A DNA stretch of 64,000 bases. Source: Paraburkholderia phytofirmans OLGA172. Lineage in GTDB: Bacteria > Pseudomonadota > Gammaproteobacteria > Burkholderiales > Burkholderiaceae. The stretch spans positions 248,001-312,000 of the forward strand of contig NZ_CP014579.1 in the NCBI RefSeq assembly GCF_001634365.1. Reading direction: 5' to 3'. Each line of letters opens with the position of its first letter. The first letter of the stretch is position 1. A program made the position numbers and the translations under genes. This document shows, piece after piece, positions 27,559 to 37,437 of this stretch. The notes beneath the pieces are model-generated. The model searched no databases. It saw only the letters and a list, made by a program, of their open reading frames with translations, and was not told where the DNA came from.

Positions 27559-28305
27559 AAGTTCAGGACCGAAGCATCAGGAACTCTTTGCTTTCGAATC
27601 GTGCGCTGTCGTACTCCTGCGGTGCGATTTTGCACGTCGGCGTCTGACGGGGCGTCGGCAGTCGGTGGTCGGTAGTCGGGGCGCTGCGTCTGGCGGCATG
27701 TGTGACGGAATTGTTCCTGATGCCGCGCCCCTCTCGATCGACCATAGGACGGGCCTCGATTGCCCCAACCTAAAGCCTTTCACCCGTTTGCTGAGGAACA
27801 AAGGGCACAAGACCCGAAGTCGAAGCTGGTAAAGGCCCAAGTGGAACTCCGCCACCTGACGGGGTTTCTGGCAATCATACCGGGCCGGCATGTGAGAGGC
27901 GCGGTCAACCGGTCACTAAGCAGTGGCTTGGTGGACGTCTACGGCATCGTCGGAGCATTGAGAGGTCTGGTTCGTCAGGGTGAGCTGATATCGGATGCCG
28001 CCGTTGTAACAGCGATCTAAACGCAGTATGAGGCTGTAACCAGTGCGTCGTGGCACCAGCAGTCAGAACACCATTTGCTGTCAGAGTTCAGTCAACTGCT
28101 GTTCTGCGTGTCACCCATGAGTTTGCGATGCTCGTGCGCCACACCGTACCTCGGTTCGCAATGAACACCTTGCCCGCAGCGAGGCTGGGGAAATGCTCGC
28201 ACTTGACGCTCATGGGGTCGAGCACGAATGGTTCCCGCTGAGCCGGCGGGTTTCTAATTGACCGGCTGTCTCAATGCCTTTGAATGAAGGCCTTTTCTCC
28301 AGATC
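27559..28305. other. 747-bp stretch without a recognised gene
   Basis: Frames of 60-104 codons occur on both strands (for example 27577-27891 minus, 27760-28020 plus) but overlap each other and resemble nothing I know. GTCGGCAGTCGGTGGTCGG shows short GTCGG repetition near 27653-27680. It may be decayed mobile sequence. Confidence 0.4.
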
Positions 28306-28515
28306 TTAGTCGGGCGGGAACACGCGCCAGGATCCGTCATCGTGCCGGAAGAAAAAGAGCGCAACCGGGCCTTTGGGTTGCAGTGCCTCCACGCAAACGT
28401 ATCGGCTTCTACTGACGCCTGTGCGACCGAATCGGGTTACCCGAACGGGCATCACCGAATTTGGTATCAGCCACTTTTCAACCAGCGAACGTAAGGAGTT
28501 CTCTGCGGCTTTCAT
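28306..28515 (-). CDS. Small hypothetical protein, Burkholderia-type
   Basis: The 69-aa product reads like a small family seen repeatedly in Burkholderia-group genomes. The core is MPVRVTRFGRT, then RYVCVEALQPKGPVALFFFRHDDGSWRVFPP. The run FFFRHDDG with an ending rich in Pro and Asp is the recognisable part. Function is unknown; no signal peptide or membrane segment is seen. It stands alone on the minus strand, with its stop at the D-stop end near the left of the gene. Confidence 0.6.
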   Translation of the reverse strand: MKAAENSLRSLVEKWLIPNSVMPVRVTRFGRTGVSRSRYVCVEALQPKGPVALFFFRHDDGSWRVFPPD

Positions 28516-28816
28516 CGCTTGTTCCCGTTGGTTCGTCAGCGCCCAGTTGCCGTTCCCGCGATGTAACTTCGACCGGGAACTGGTTGGTTACTTTGCTTGA
28601 TTGGGACCGGGCACAATCTATCGAAGTAGCCGTCGCGACCGACGCAACCTCGCCTGGAATTTTCAACGTGCGACGTAGCGCGATCGAGGCGCCCAGGGAG
28701 TACTGGACGCCGCGAGTCTCTGACGGCTACTCGTTGAGAAAAGCCGAAGCGGAAGGCCCGAATGAGCGGCGGTTGACCGGAGGAATCTGGCGTCGGTGTC
28801 CAACGACAAAACGCGA
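28516..28816. other. Intergenic, nothing recognised
   Basis: Space between the small hypothetical gene and the end of the phasin gene. Overlapping frames only. Confidence 0.4.
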
Positions 28817-29392
28817 CTATTTCTCCACGGCGTCCACTGCGACAACGGCCTGACGGGCCCGCTTGGTCGCCGCTGCAGACGCAGCGCTCACATTGCTTTC
28901 GGCGATAGCGACGACTTGCTTTGAGGCCGCTTTTGCGGCTTCATAGGTGGAGCTGGAGGCCTCGTTAGCCGTTTTGACGAATGACTTCCATGTTGCCAAA
29001 GCAGTTCCGTATCCTGCCGGAGCGTCCTTCGATAGGTCGTCGAAGAACGCCTGAGAATTGTGCTGGAACGCTTTGAGTTGCGCCTCGGCATCCTCAGCGA
29101 ATTCGGTCTGGATAGCGGAGAGGATTTCGTAGACATGTCGCCAATACGACTGCGCGTTGTCTGCGGTGAGTTGCGCCTGACGCGTCAGCAGCGCATGTGG
29201 CTCCTGTGGGTCCTTGCCCGAAAGGGTCTTGACGATGACGTCATGACTTTCAGCAACGGTTGATTTGACCGCTTGCAGGCTCAGTTCCGTCACCTTTTGA
29301 ATACCCTCGAAACCTTTGGTCAGGAAACCAAACGTTGCCTCCAGGGCGGCTTTCTGCGCGACTACCAGTTGTTCAGGCACGAGACTGCTCAT
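28817..29392 (-). CDS. phaP: Phasin family protein (polyhydroxyalkanoate granule)
   Basis: The 191-aa phasin coats polyhydroxybutyrate granules. It shows the phasin_2 pattern: QLVVAQKAALEATFGFLTKGFEG at the N-terminus, then LSLQAVKSTVAES, and an Ala-rich amphipathic helical end (ANEASSSTYEAAKAASKQV, then ATKRARQAV). Length fits the family (180-190 aa). AAGGAG precedes the ATG on the minus strand. The acetoacetyl-CoA reductase gene at 30466 is near, so the two probably serve the same polymer metabolism, though they are transcribed separately. Confidence 0.9.
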   Translation of the reverse strand: MSSLVPEQLVVAQKAALEATFGFLTKGFEGIQKVTELSLQAVKSTVAESHDVIVKTLSGKDPQEPHALLTRQAQLTADNAQSYWRHVYEILSAIQTEFAEDAEAQLKAFQHNSQAFFDDLSKDAPAGYGTALATWKSFVKTANEASSSTYEAAKAASKQVVAIAESNVSAASAAATKRARQAVVAVDAVEK

Positions 29393-29872
29393 AAGAACTC
29401 CTTAGTGATGAAGTGGCGCATGCCCGTGCGATCTGCGAAGGAAATCACGGACAACAGCCACAGAGGCGGAAACATGGTGCGATGCAGCAGAATTGATTCT
29501 AAGTGCGGGAGCGCAGATGTCAACTGTTCGTGCGCTGTCGACACTTTACGTCGTCCACTAGCAACGCGGAATGTCTTGATGGCATTGACGTATAAGGGTG
29601 AGTTAGGGAAAAACCCTAGTGAAAATGCTCGGCCTCTGGCATCAGGGCGAACCGCTTTATTCCGGCTTGTGCAAAGGCACAATTTATTTTTCGTTTGACA
29701 CCAATGTGGTGGCAGAGGAATAGTGATAACGCCAGCGCAACTTATGTCGGACGATTGCGAAGGGATGAGGGGACACAACATGGCGTCACGATGATGTAAT
29801 GACGTACGTGTAGCTTCACCCGGCACCGCGAATGGATCGGCGCCGGATTTGCATAAAAACATATACTGAGAG
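29393..29872. other. Divergent intergenic region of the phasin and XRE genes
   Basis: About 480 bp between divergent genes. It must hold the phasin promoter. I see no clear PhaR-type palindrome and no RNA gene. Confidence 0.4.
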
Positions 29873-30157
29873 ATGTCAAGCAGGATGAATCAAGATACAA
29901 GACATATCGGTCACCTCGAACGCAGTGTCGAGGACAACCGCCTCAGGCGAGCTCTCGCCGCACGCCTTGACAGGACCTTCAAACAGGCCGGGGTCAGTTC
30001 GGCCCAGGCAGCGAAGTGGTTAGGTGTAAGTGAGGACGACGTGCAGTATTGGCGGCGCGGAATCACGGTCCCACCGCTAAACGTCTGTACGCGTCTCGCC
30101 GCTGCCTTCAATCTCGACATTCACTGGCTTTGCACGGGGCAAGCACAGCTCGCCTAG
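29873..30157 (+). CDS. Small XRE-type helix-turn-helix protein
   Basis: The 94-aa protein is mainly one HTH domain: LRRALAARLDRTFKQAG as the first helix, SSAQAAKWLGVSEDDVQYWRRG as the helix-turn-helix, and NVCTRLAAAFNLDIHWLCTGQ closing it. There is no effector domain. ATGs at 29873 and 29885 are both possible. It may regulate the divergent phasin gene; this is positional inference only. Similar one-domain proteins are common near polyhydroxybutyrate and phage-derived genes. Confidence 0.7.
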   Translation: MSSRMNQDTRHIGHLERSVEDNRLRRALAARLDRTFKQAGVSSAQAAKWLGVSEDDVQYWRRGITVPPLNVCTRLAAAFNLDIHWLCTGQAQLA

Positions 30158-30465
30158 GTCTGTTATCCCAGGAAGAATGCAATGCCGGATGCCGCGTCAA
30201 AAGACGACGGATTGCAACTGCGACTGCGAGCGAAATCTGTGCTGAGCCGCTGACCCTGGCAGGTCGTTACCGCAATGCATGTGGAGGCCGTGCGGCAGTG
30301 CAGCCGCTCGAATAGGCTCGCTTGTTTATTCGTAAGTATAACTGATGAAATAGGCTGACTATAACGGCGCCCGGAACACTGAGGCCAGCGCGCTGGCAAA
30401 GTGTCATCACACGACCGCACATGAATATTGTTTTCCTAAACCGTAACTGAAACTGAGGGTAGAAC
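30158..30465. other. Intergenic upstream of phaB
   Basis: No gene. Contains GAGGGTAGAAC just before the phaB ATG as ribosome-binding site. No further signal recognised. Confidence 0.45.
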
Positions 30466-31206
30466 ATGGCAAAGCGCATTGTGTACGTGACCGGTGGCAT
30501 GGGTGGAATTGGAACATCGATATGTCAGCGGCTCCATAAGGATGGGCTGACGGTCGTGGCCGGTTGCGGACCGAACTCGCCACGCCGGGAGCGGTGGTTA
30601 GCCGAGCAGGCAGAGCTCGGCTTCTCCTTCATCGCCTCGGAGGGCAATGTCGGGGATTGGGAGTCGACGGAGGCCGCTTTCGCGAAGGTGAAGAAGGAGG
30701 TGGGTGAGATTGACGTGCTGGTGAATAATGCCGGAATTACGCGGGATGGCGTGTTTCGAAAAATGTCGAGGGAAAACTGGAACGACGTCATTGCTACGAA
30801 CCTCACGAGTCTTTTCAACGTGACCAAACAGGTCATTGAGGGGATGGTCAGCAAGGAGTGGGGCCGGATAATCAACATCTCCTCCGTGAACGGACAAAAA
30901 GGGCAGTTCGGCCAGACCACCTACTCGACTGCCAAGGCGGGCATTCATGGCTTCACGATGTCGCTTGCCCAGGAAGTTGCAACGAAGGGCATCACGGTGA
31001 ATACGGTTTCCCCCGGGTATATCGGAACCGATATGGTTCGTGCGGTACGCCCTGAAGTACTGGATGCAATCGTCCAGAGTATTCCCGTGCGGCGACTTGG
31101 AGAAGCCACAGAGATTGCTTCGATTGTCTCGTGGCTTGCCAGCGACGAAGCGGGTTTCGCTACTGGCGCAGACTTCTCGCTGAATGGCGGCTTGCATATG
31201 GGTTAA
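30466..31206 (+). CDS. phaB: Acetoacetyl-CoA reductase
   Basis: This 246-aa SDR closely fits PhaB: it starts MAKRIVYVTGGMGGIGTSICQ and has NNAGITRDGVFRKMS, then ISSVNGQKGQFGQTTYSTAK with the catalytic Ser and Tyr-Lys. The end is ADFSLNGGLHMG. The GQKGQFGQTTY stretch is diagnostic of PhaB. It reduces acetoacetyl-CoA to (R)-3-hydroxybutyryl-CoA with NADPH for polyhydroxybutyrate synthesis. No phaA or phaC is in the window, so it is probably an extra copy outside the main pha operon. Confidence 0.92.
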   Translation: MAKRIVYVTGGMGGIGTSICQRLHKDGLTVVAGCGPNSPRRERWLAEQAELGFSFIASEGNVGDWESTEAAFAKVKKEVGEIDVLVNNAGITRDGVFRKMSRENWNDVIATNLTSLFNVTKQVIEGMVSKEWGRIINISSVNGQKGQFGQTTYSTAKAGIHGFTMSLAQEVATKGITVNTVSPGYIGTDMVRAVRPEVLDAIVQSIPVRRLGEATEIASIVSWLASDEAGFATGADFSLNGGLHMG

Positions 31207-32088
31207 GAGTCGACCCGCAGTGCGAATGGCGAGGCCTGAGAGCTCAAAGCTCTGGTGCCTATGACGAGGCGCTAGAGCAGCATAAATCGGCTGTTGATGT
31301 GACGGACGGTGCGCCTGCGAGTTCTGCGCGACGCCGCAAGCCCAAGGGAAGTCCGGCGGAAGGGGCGCGAGCCGCCAGAGGTGGCATCAGGGATAAAATG
31401 GTTCACTGTACAAATAGGTCACACGAATAGCCGTACTGCCAATCGTCGCTTGTATGTTGCCGGTCTTTACGTTGAACTGGTTGAGGGTCGAAGCAGGGAA
31501 CTCCACGACGTAGTCAAACGGGCCGAAGACGTCTGCGCATTCGATCCATTCCAAGTTTTGAAGGCGTCGGATAGCCGTCTCATGATTTATTCCAGTTTAT
31601 AAACTGCATTGATGGTTTGTTCCGTGTGATTCGTTACGATAAGGCTCGACGATTGCCCGCAGTGGGTCTTGGGTCTCATCGGACTTTCGTCAGTCACTGC
31701 GCGGATAACGGTATGTTGACCGGAAGGCTTGAATTACAAGCGGGCATACCATCGAATTGATTGATATTTGCGATGAGTCTTTTGAGCGTAGGAAGCGGCT
31801 CATCCTGTTGCCATGAGCATAAGCGTGGAGTTGTGTTTGGGGCTTCAAGTGGGCATCATATGACGCACGGAACAGCAGTGACTAAGACATGGGTACATGC
31901 TAATTGCACGCCGGCAGACCGTTACCCTCCTAGTAAATGAATGGATCGTTCGTCGAATTAAATTACAAATACATCTCAAGTTCCAGCCAAGCGAGTCGTT
32001 AACTCTTGCTGTGACCCTCGCTCCGCGTGAGCACCGTACCCGGGAAGGTTGCACCATAATCCGATAAATAAGATAGTGAGAGACCAAG
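31207..32088. other. 882-bp stretch without a recognised gene
   Basis: Frames up to 99 codons occur (31131-31430, 31309-31602) but overlap the end of phaB or each other, with no family resemblance. I see no terminator hairpin with a U-tract after phaB. Confidence 0.4.
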
Positions 32089-32411
32089 ATGGCCACGAGA
32101 ATTATGCTCAAGCATCCGGCGACCGGAATGCTTAAAAAGGGTTACTACGGCTATAGCTGGACATACCTATTCTTCGGTTGGTGGGTACCGTTGATTCGAG
32201 GCGAGTTAGGAGTTGCAGCTCTACACCTGCCTTTAGCTGCTTCACGTTTGGCTTATGGCAGCTCATCGTGTCATTCCTATACAACAAGCAGTACATGACA
32301 CGCATGCTGATCGACAAAGGCTACGTATTGGCTGATTCGTCTGCCGCTAACGATCTTGCCCGCATGAAACTTGGCATGGTCGCACCTCAGGCCGCCGCCG
32401 TTTCCGCCTGA
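32089..32411 (+). pseudogene. HrgC-like small membrane protein, frameshifted
   Basis: The N-terminal half (MATRIMLKHPATGMLKKGYY, GYSWTYLFFGWWVPLIRGEL) is in one frame from 32089. The C-terminal half (FTFGLWQLIVSFLYNKQYMTR, then MLIDKGYVLAD) continues in the frame one base back. Together they give a protein of about 106 residues like those annotated HrgC, with two hydrophobic segments. The break lies near 32226-32235 (CACCTGCCTTTAGC) and fits loss of one base. No slippery heptamer is visible, so programmed shifting is unlikely. It is either a true pseudogene or a sequence error. Confidence 0.6.
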
Positions 32412-32741
32412 GCGCCGGGCGCCGATCAATCAATGGAAAGCTGTCTGGTCAGCCGACGCGGGAATTCCAACTTCCCTGTGTATTTGGTCTGAGCCTCATC
32501 GTTGCGTAACGAAATACGCTGCGTCTGGGAAGTCAGTCTTGTACAAGCCCGCGTAAAGAAGGACGCTCCAGGTATCTGAACTAGATTGTTCGGCAAGGGA
32601 GCCGAGTCTGACGCGTGAGCGTCGGTGTGCGCTTAGTCCTCGCAACCTTCGCAGAAAAACGACGGGGTCGGTTTTTCGGGCTTACAAGGCCAGAAATCTC
32701 CTTGGACAAGCATGTAATCTTCTTTAAGAACGGAAACTATC
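32412..32741. other. Intergenic, nothing recognised
   Basis: About 330 bp between the HrgC-like remnant and the GYF-domain gene. No conserved frame was found. Confidence 0.4.
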
Positions 32742-33281
32742 ATGAGTGCATGGCACTATGAACACAACGGTCAACGTCTGGGTAGCGTCTCCGAAGAGGA
32801 GATTGGCAATCTTATCGCGGCACGTGTGATCGGTCCCGACACACTGGTCTGGAGGCAAGGTCAAGCTGATTGGACTCCACTTTCGAAAACCGACCTGGCG
32901 TCGAAGCTCCGCAGCCTCAACACGCCACCGGCGTTGCCAGCCGAAAAAATCAGCCATGTCATCGTATGGATCCTTGCATTTACCCCGCTCATCGCGGCTT
33001 TCCTCCAAGGATTTATCGGCGGAATCATCTATGGTAGCGACACAGATCTTGATGTCATTATGCGTCGCACCTGGTATTTCCCAATTTTGATGAATATCGG
33101 ATTGTCCTACCTCGACGAATACAAACTGAGGCAGGCAGGTGTCGACACAAGTGACTTCGGCAAGATGGCCTGGCTTGTTCCTGTTTATCTTTGGAAGCGC
33201 GCAAAGACTCTCAAACAAACACCGGTATATTTTTGGATCTGGGTGGCGATGTTTGTGCTCTCGTTGTTCGGCGATAGCTAA
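32742..33281 (+). CDS. GYF_2-domain membrane protein
   Basis: The 179-aa protein starts with a GYF_2 domain (about residues 4-50): WHYEHNGQRLGSVSEEEIGNL, and TLVWRQGQADWTPLS. A membrane part follows with helices around residues 70-90 (HVIVWILAFTPLIAAFLQG), 108-118 and 160-176 (VYFWIWVAMFVLSLF). GYF_2 domains occur on bacterial membrane proteins of unknown function and may bind proline-rich or other peptides. AAGAACGG-type ribosome binding is weak. It lies next to the HrgC-like remnant; both are small membrane proteins, and a link is possible but not shown. Confidence 0.75.
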   Translation: MSAWHYEHNGQRLGSVSEEEIGNLIAARVIGPDTLVWRQGQADWTPLSKTDLASKLRSLNTPPALPAEKISHVIVWILAFTPLIAAFLQGFIGGIIYGSDTDLDVIMRRTWYFPILMNIGLSYLDEYKLRQAGVDTSDFGKMAWLVPVYLWKRAKTLKQTPVYFWIWVAMFVLSLFGDS

Positions 33282-33642
33282 GCGCAGAAGCGCTTTACAG
33301 CGGGTCGTCTTTCAATGCTGCGGTCAGGCAGAGCGCGAGCCGTAAATCACGGCTCGCGCTCTGCACGCCCCCGGACCTGACGCTACTAATGCTAGTGTTT
33401 CTGATCATGACCAGTCCCCAGTTCCGATTCCCAGCCTCACGCGAGCCGGTGAACTCATGTTGGTCGGACAGCCGAAACAACTGGTCCTGATTCTGTGCAA
33501 AAGGCGAGTTCTCGGTCGAGAGGCCCCGGCCGGTGTCACGACGCAGAGGCGTCTTACGTTATACGCCTAACGTCCACGAGAACTGCCGCGAATACCGATA
33601 ACGGGGCGTGTCGTAAAAGGCAGCAATTCGCATGGTTCTGCA
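33282..33642. other. Intergenic with a large palindrome
   Basis: Convergent space between the GYF-domain gene and the end of the defence-like operon. It contains the 16-bp palindrome at 33328-33364 and otherwise nothing recognised. Confidence 0.5.
33328..33364. terminator. 16-bp perfect inverted repeat, possible bidirectional terminator
   Basis: GCAGAGCGCGAGCCGT and ACGGCTCGCGCTCTGC pair perfectly across a 5-nt AAATC loop. It lies between convergent genes, where a bidirectional terminator is expected. It lacks a U-tract on the plus strand, so it may instead be an intergenic repeat unit. Confidence 0.5.
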
Positions 33643-36600
33643 TCATTCAAAACGCTCATCTCTGGCTCGATCCTGCATCGTTTCCTGCTCTCGCTCCCTT
33701 GCAACATCTCTGGCAAGTTGGCGCTGAGCCTCTGTCACAAACGACATAAGTTCTGATGGGATATATGGGCCGATGCTGTCCAGTAATCGAAGGTTTCCTT
33801 CCATCAGGGCCGCTCGGGAGCCGCTCCAGCTTCTCGGTCGGAAGCGTCCAATGAGCACCGCGAGCACGGCCCTTGCGTTCGGTGCTGCGCCGAGCAGCGC
33901 CTTCGCCTGAGCTGACCAGAGTCGGGATCCCGTCTCTTCGGACACGCACGAGAAGGTAATGATTGAGGCTGCAAGTGAGAAACGATGTTCGGGGTCGCTG
34001 TTACACCAGGCAATGAGTGCCTCACTGGTGACTGCGTCCACTGGGTTCGCGCCATAGCCGCGCAATTGCTCGAACTCGCCGGCATCTGCCCACCGAGGCT
34101 TGCCTTCACCCCCGAACAATCCGTCCATGACGGCCGTCGGCTGGAGATTAAATAACTGCTTGAGCAAATCGTCATTGAGCGACCAATACGTCTCGTATTT
34201 CGCCATGGCATCACTTAACTTGGCCGCAATTTCCGCCGCAGTGGGGCCGGCATCGGGCGCGGTCATGCAGGCTTTCGCTACTTGAGCGAGCTCATGATCT
34301 ATACGTTGAGTGCCTTTACGGAACGTAGCGCGCCTGAGCAACTCGCGGCCTGCCTCAAGAAGCTCAGGCTCGTGCTCTCTCTTGGCTGAGACATCCGAGA
34401 ATAGGCGCATCGCCAGAATCTCGAGCGCTACTTCAAAACCCTCTGACTGGTCGGCGATGTGGTGCAGGAGGTGCCGGAGAGCGCCACCGGGCACGTTGTC
34501 AGTAGTCCGACCAAACGCCAGATTTCGGAACATCCAGACCGGCGCCGTGCGCATTTCAAGCGTAGTGCGAAGCCGCTCGGCACCGCGTTCATCAAGCCCC
34601 ACGGCCGATTGCAGAACAGGGAGAAACATCTGCGTAACTGGTTGATCAAGCGCCAGGTCGAGTATTTGTTGCGCCACGCTCTCGTTCTGCTCTCGTAGCC
34701 TCGCAAGAAAGCCTCCGAGTACTTGGACGTTCCGCTTTCCCGGAGCCGTTTGTTCGAGCCCTTCGGTGAGCAGTGTCCATGTGGCGTGGTGGTCCTGGCA
34801 ACCGTCAGCGAGCCCACGGCCGAATGACCACACCTTGTTTCCGCCAAGGAGGAGTTCGGGCAGGAGTTCTGTGAAGACGCGTTCATCAGCGGCGACCGAG
34901 ACGCCGAGTTCAAACGCTATTGCTTCAAGCCTCTCAGTTGCGCTCATCACGTCGCCATCGATTTCCACATCTTCTATATCAAGGCCGGCAGAGCTATTGC
35001 CTAAAACAAATGCGCACACCCGTTCCGGAAGACTGATGGGTCTCAGCTCACTCTCGAGGGCTGTCAATCGTGAGAGAACTTCGGGCGTGAGTCTGGTACG
35101 ATCAAAATGCAGTGTCTGTCGGCACGCTGCCCAGCCTTCTCGCCAGAAGCCATCTGCGGCCAGAATGCGCAGAAGCCTCTCCAATTCGTCGTAGATGTGT
35201 GCACCTGTCCACAGGCCACGGAATTGCCGAGCGAGAAGGGTAAGCAGTTCGGACTTGAGGCTGGGGGCAATCAGGGCCAGAGATTCAATCAACTCAAGGG
35301 CGGCACTGTACCAGCGTATTACGTCGGCGCGACTGTCTGGCTGATATCCGTAGTTTCGCGACCGCGCTCCGAAGTTAAACGGGTAGGACGAGTGAAAATG
35401 CAGCCCTTCGAGCGCGTTGTGCAAGGCCCCCAGACCAAGCTCCCGATCCTTGGCCACCCCAGACGTAAGGAGCCACCTGATCAAATTGAGGCGCTGCTCG
35501 ATGGTGGCATGCGTTCCGGATAGATGGATGGTAAACAACGAGACGAATATGTCGGAGGCTTTCTTGGCGTCGACCTCACGTGAGCAATGCGTGGCGATCC
35601 GGCCCAGGAGTTCGGCACTTCTCTCGAAAAGAGGCGCGTCATATGCAATCGAGCGCAGTAAGGGGAGGTGTCTTTGCAACTCGATCGCCAAGGGAATGGC
35701 ATCGAGCTCATAGGCGCGCTCCAGCGCCACCAAAGTAGCGTCTGGCAGGATCGGTGCGACGTTTTCAAACATCGCTTGGCCCACCTCGTCAAGCGATGTT
35801 ACGTCTCCCAAAAGTCCATTGGGAGAAAGCCATCTTTTGACGATGGCCGCAGCCCTTGGGCTGTCATGCAAAAAGGATAACCGCCGCGAGAACGATCGCG
35901 CCAGACGTCTGGTTCCACCGCTGACGAGCTGCTGATCTATGAGATCGTAAGGGGTGTCCTCAAGCGCCAGTGTCGCCAGCCGGTTGGCAATGGCATGCGG
36001 GAGCACCGCACGCCAGTCGCCGCGCTGCTGCACGAGATCACGCCGGTGCAACTCGCCGACGTGGCGGTAGATTTCCGTTGCAGTTTGCCCTGAAAACGCG
36101 GCCAGGCGTGGAAGCTCAGCATCGTCTCCTGACAGCGCCTCTCCCTGGAAAGAGTACACGAGTGAGCACGCTTGCGCAGCGACGAACAAGGCATCATTCG
36201 ACTCTTGCCGTTGCCGAAAGAGGCGCTGAAAGAGTTCATCATTCGACAGACCTGCGATCGTATCCCCGCTTTCGACCGTATGGGCGAGAGCAATTGCGAT
36301 TCGCGCGTTGCCGCCCGACACCTCGGCGATGGTGCGCGCGTCCACCTGTGACAGGTATGGATACCGGCGTTGGACCAGTTTCTCAATCAGCGCGGGTGAG
36401 GACGTATCAAGGCGGACGACCTGCGTCCCTTCGGGGTGGTCATCGCGCACGTCATACTCGACGGTGAGAACGCTAACTGTGCTCTTCGGGCCGCTGCACA
36501 GGTCGGAGAGCCTGCGATGCAGATCCGGAGGACAATTGTCGACTATGAGAATGGCGCGCGTGCGGTTTGCTATCAAGTCCGAAGCGAGGCCAGTTGGCTG

Positions 36601-37437
36601 CGGATCCGGGTTGTCGGATAGGTTCGTGTAAATGGCAAGCGGGGGCGGCAGTGCGCGCGCTCCGATTCTTGCATCAAACAAGGCTTCGACGAGCCGAGTC
36701 TTGCCGACGCCAGACAGGCCGACCAGACGCACTATCTTGCCGGATTGGGCCAATTCGTCGCGCAGGCTGTCGATAGCATCGGCCACCGACTGCGGCGGAG
36801 CGTCCCGGCGCGTGCCGAGATGCAGCCTCAGTTGGTCGTCAAACAGATACTCAGCATTTGCGCCCTCTGAGCTACTGCTCCAGGGGCCGTAGGGACGCCA
36901 ACCCACAACAGCATTGCCAACCTTTTCCTTAACCCACGCAATCAGTCCTGGGTGGAGCCGCACCCACGCCGCCAGACGCGTGCGATCGTAGAAGTCGGTA
37001 TAGAGCTGATCGGCACCATCCGTGCCGTCCAGAACATCGCGCATCGCATTCCGGCGATTACGAAGTACGCTGTCGGATGTCGACCCTGTGGAACTGACGA
37101 TGATGTAGGCGCCTGCCTCAGCCGCGAGTTCCTGGATGACAGGTCGGACTGCTCCTGCTGGCCGCATCTCGGCGAGGATGTCTGCTCTCGGCATGTCCGG
37201 CTTCTTCACCTGGAAACCGGTGGAAGGGCGTGGGATGAAGCCGCCGATAAGTTCGCCCGGCGGCAATGCTACGCGGACATCCAGTCCTCCGTCCGCCGCC
37301 GTCTGGTTACCGCCCCATGTCACTGCCGCAGCCGACAGGCCGTCGCTTACCAGTTCGGCCTCGCATAGACGGCCAATCAGTTCTCTCAGGTCGACGTCAT
37401 TAAGTCGAAGAATATCATCGGGTGTGATATCGAACAT
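33643..37437 (-). CDS. PD-(D/E)XK-like nuclease fused to STAND-type NTPase
   Basis: The 1264-aa protein has an N-terminal nuclease-like domain (about 1-175) with GGLDVRV (Asp53) and GFQVKK (Gln76, Lys78), the D...(E/Q)xK arrangement of Mrr-like enzymes, closed by RTRLAAWVRLHPGLIAWV. Next is a P-loop NTPase: Walker A GLSGVGKT (240-247) and Walker B AILIVDN (Asp300), with TSSPALIEKLVQRRYPYL and GGNARIAIALAHTVE as helical/winged parts. The remaining roughly 850 residues are helical, repeat-like and unassigned. This plan resembles Avs-type and other STAND anti-phage proteins, where the C-terminus senses a phage product and the nuclease acts. It is the last gene of a seven-gene minus-strand group. 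Confidence 0.8.
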   Translation of the reverse strand: MFDITPDDILRLNDVDLRELIGRLCEAELVSDGLSAAAVTWGGNQTAADGGLDVRVALPPGELIGGFIPRPSTGFQVKKPDMPRADILAEMRPAGAVRPVIQELAAEAGAYIIVSSTGSTSDSVLRNRRNAMRDVLDGTDGADQLYTDFYDRTRLAAWVRLHPGLIAWVKEKVGNAVVGWRPYGPWSSSSEGANAEYLFDDQLRLHLGTRRDAPPQSVADAIDSLRDELAQSGKIVRLVGLSGVGKTRLVEALFDARIGARALPPPLAIYTNLSDNPDPQPTGLASDLIANRTRAILIVDNCPPDLHRRLSDLCSGPKSTVSVLTVEYDVRDDHPEGTQVVRLDTSSPALIEKLVQRRYPYLSQVDARTIAEVSGGNARIAIALAHTVESGDTIAGLSNDELFQRLFRQRQESNDALFVAAQACSLVYSFQGEALSGDDAELPRLAAFSGQTATEIYRHVGELHRRDLVQQRGDWRAVLPHAIANRLATLALEDTPYDLIDQQLVSGGTRRLARSFSRRLSFLHDSPRAAAIVKRWLSPNGLLGDVTSLDEVGQAMFENVAPILPDATLVALERAYELDAIPLAIELQRHLPLLRSIAYDAPLFERSAELLGRIATHCSREVDAKKASDIFVSLFTIHLSGTHATIEQRLNLIRWLLTSGVAKDRELGLGALHNALEGLHFHSSYPFNFGARSRNYGYQPDSRADVIRWYSAALELIESLALIAPSLKSELLTLLARQFRGLWTGAHIYDELERLLRILAADGFWREGWAACRQTLHFDRTRLTPEVLSRLTALESELRPISLPERVCAFVLGNSSAGLDIEDVEIDGDVMSATERLEAIAFELGVSVAADERVFTELLPELLLGGNKVWSFGRGLADGCQDHHATWTLLTEGLEQTAPGKRNVQVLGGFLARLREQNESVAQQILDLALDQPVTQMFLPVLQSAVGLDERGAERLRTTLEMRTAPVWMFRNLAFGRTTDNVPGGALRHLLHHIADQSEGFEVALEILAMRLFSDVSAKREHEPELLEAGRELLRRATFRKGTQRIDHELAQVAKACMTAPDAGPTAAEIAAKLSDAMAKYETYWSLNDDLLKQLFNLQPTAVMDGLFGGEGKPRWADAGEFEQLRGYGANPVDAVTSEALIAWCNSDPEHRFSLAASIITFSCVSEETGSRLWSAQAKALLGAAPNARAVLAVLIGRFRPRSWSGSRAALMEGNLRLLDSIGPYIPSELMSFVTEAQRQLARDVAREREQETMQDRARDERFE

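Noticed and set aside
31525..31536. AGACGTCTGC-like sequence after phaB resembling the gentisate palindrome
   Set aside because: Only the central part of GCAGACGTCTGC is present, it is single, and there is no linked gene; probably chance.
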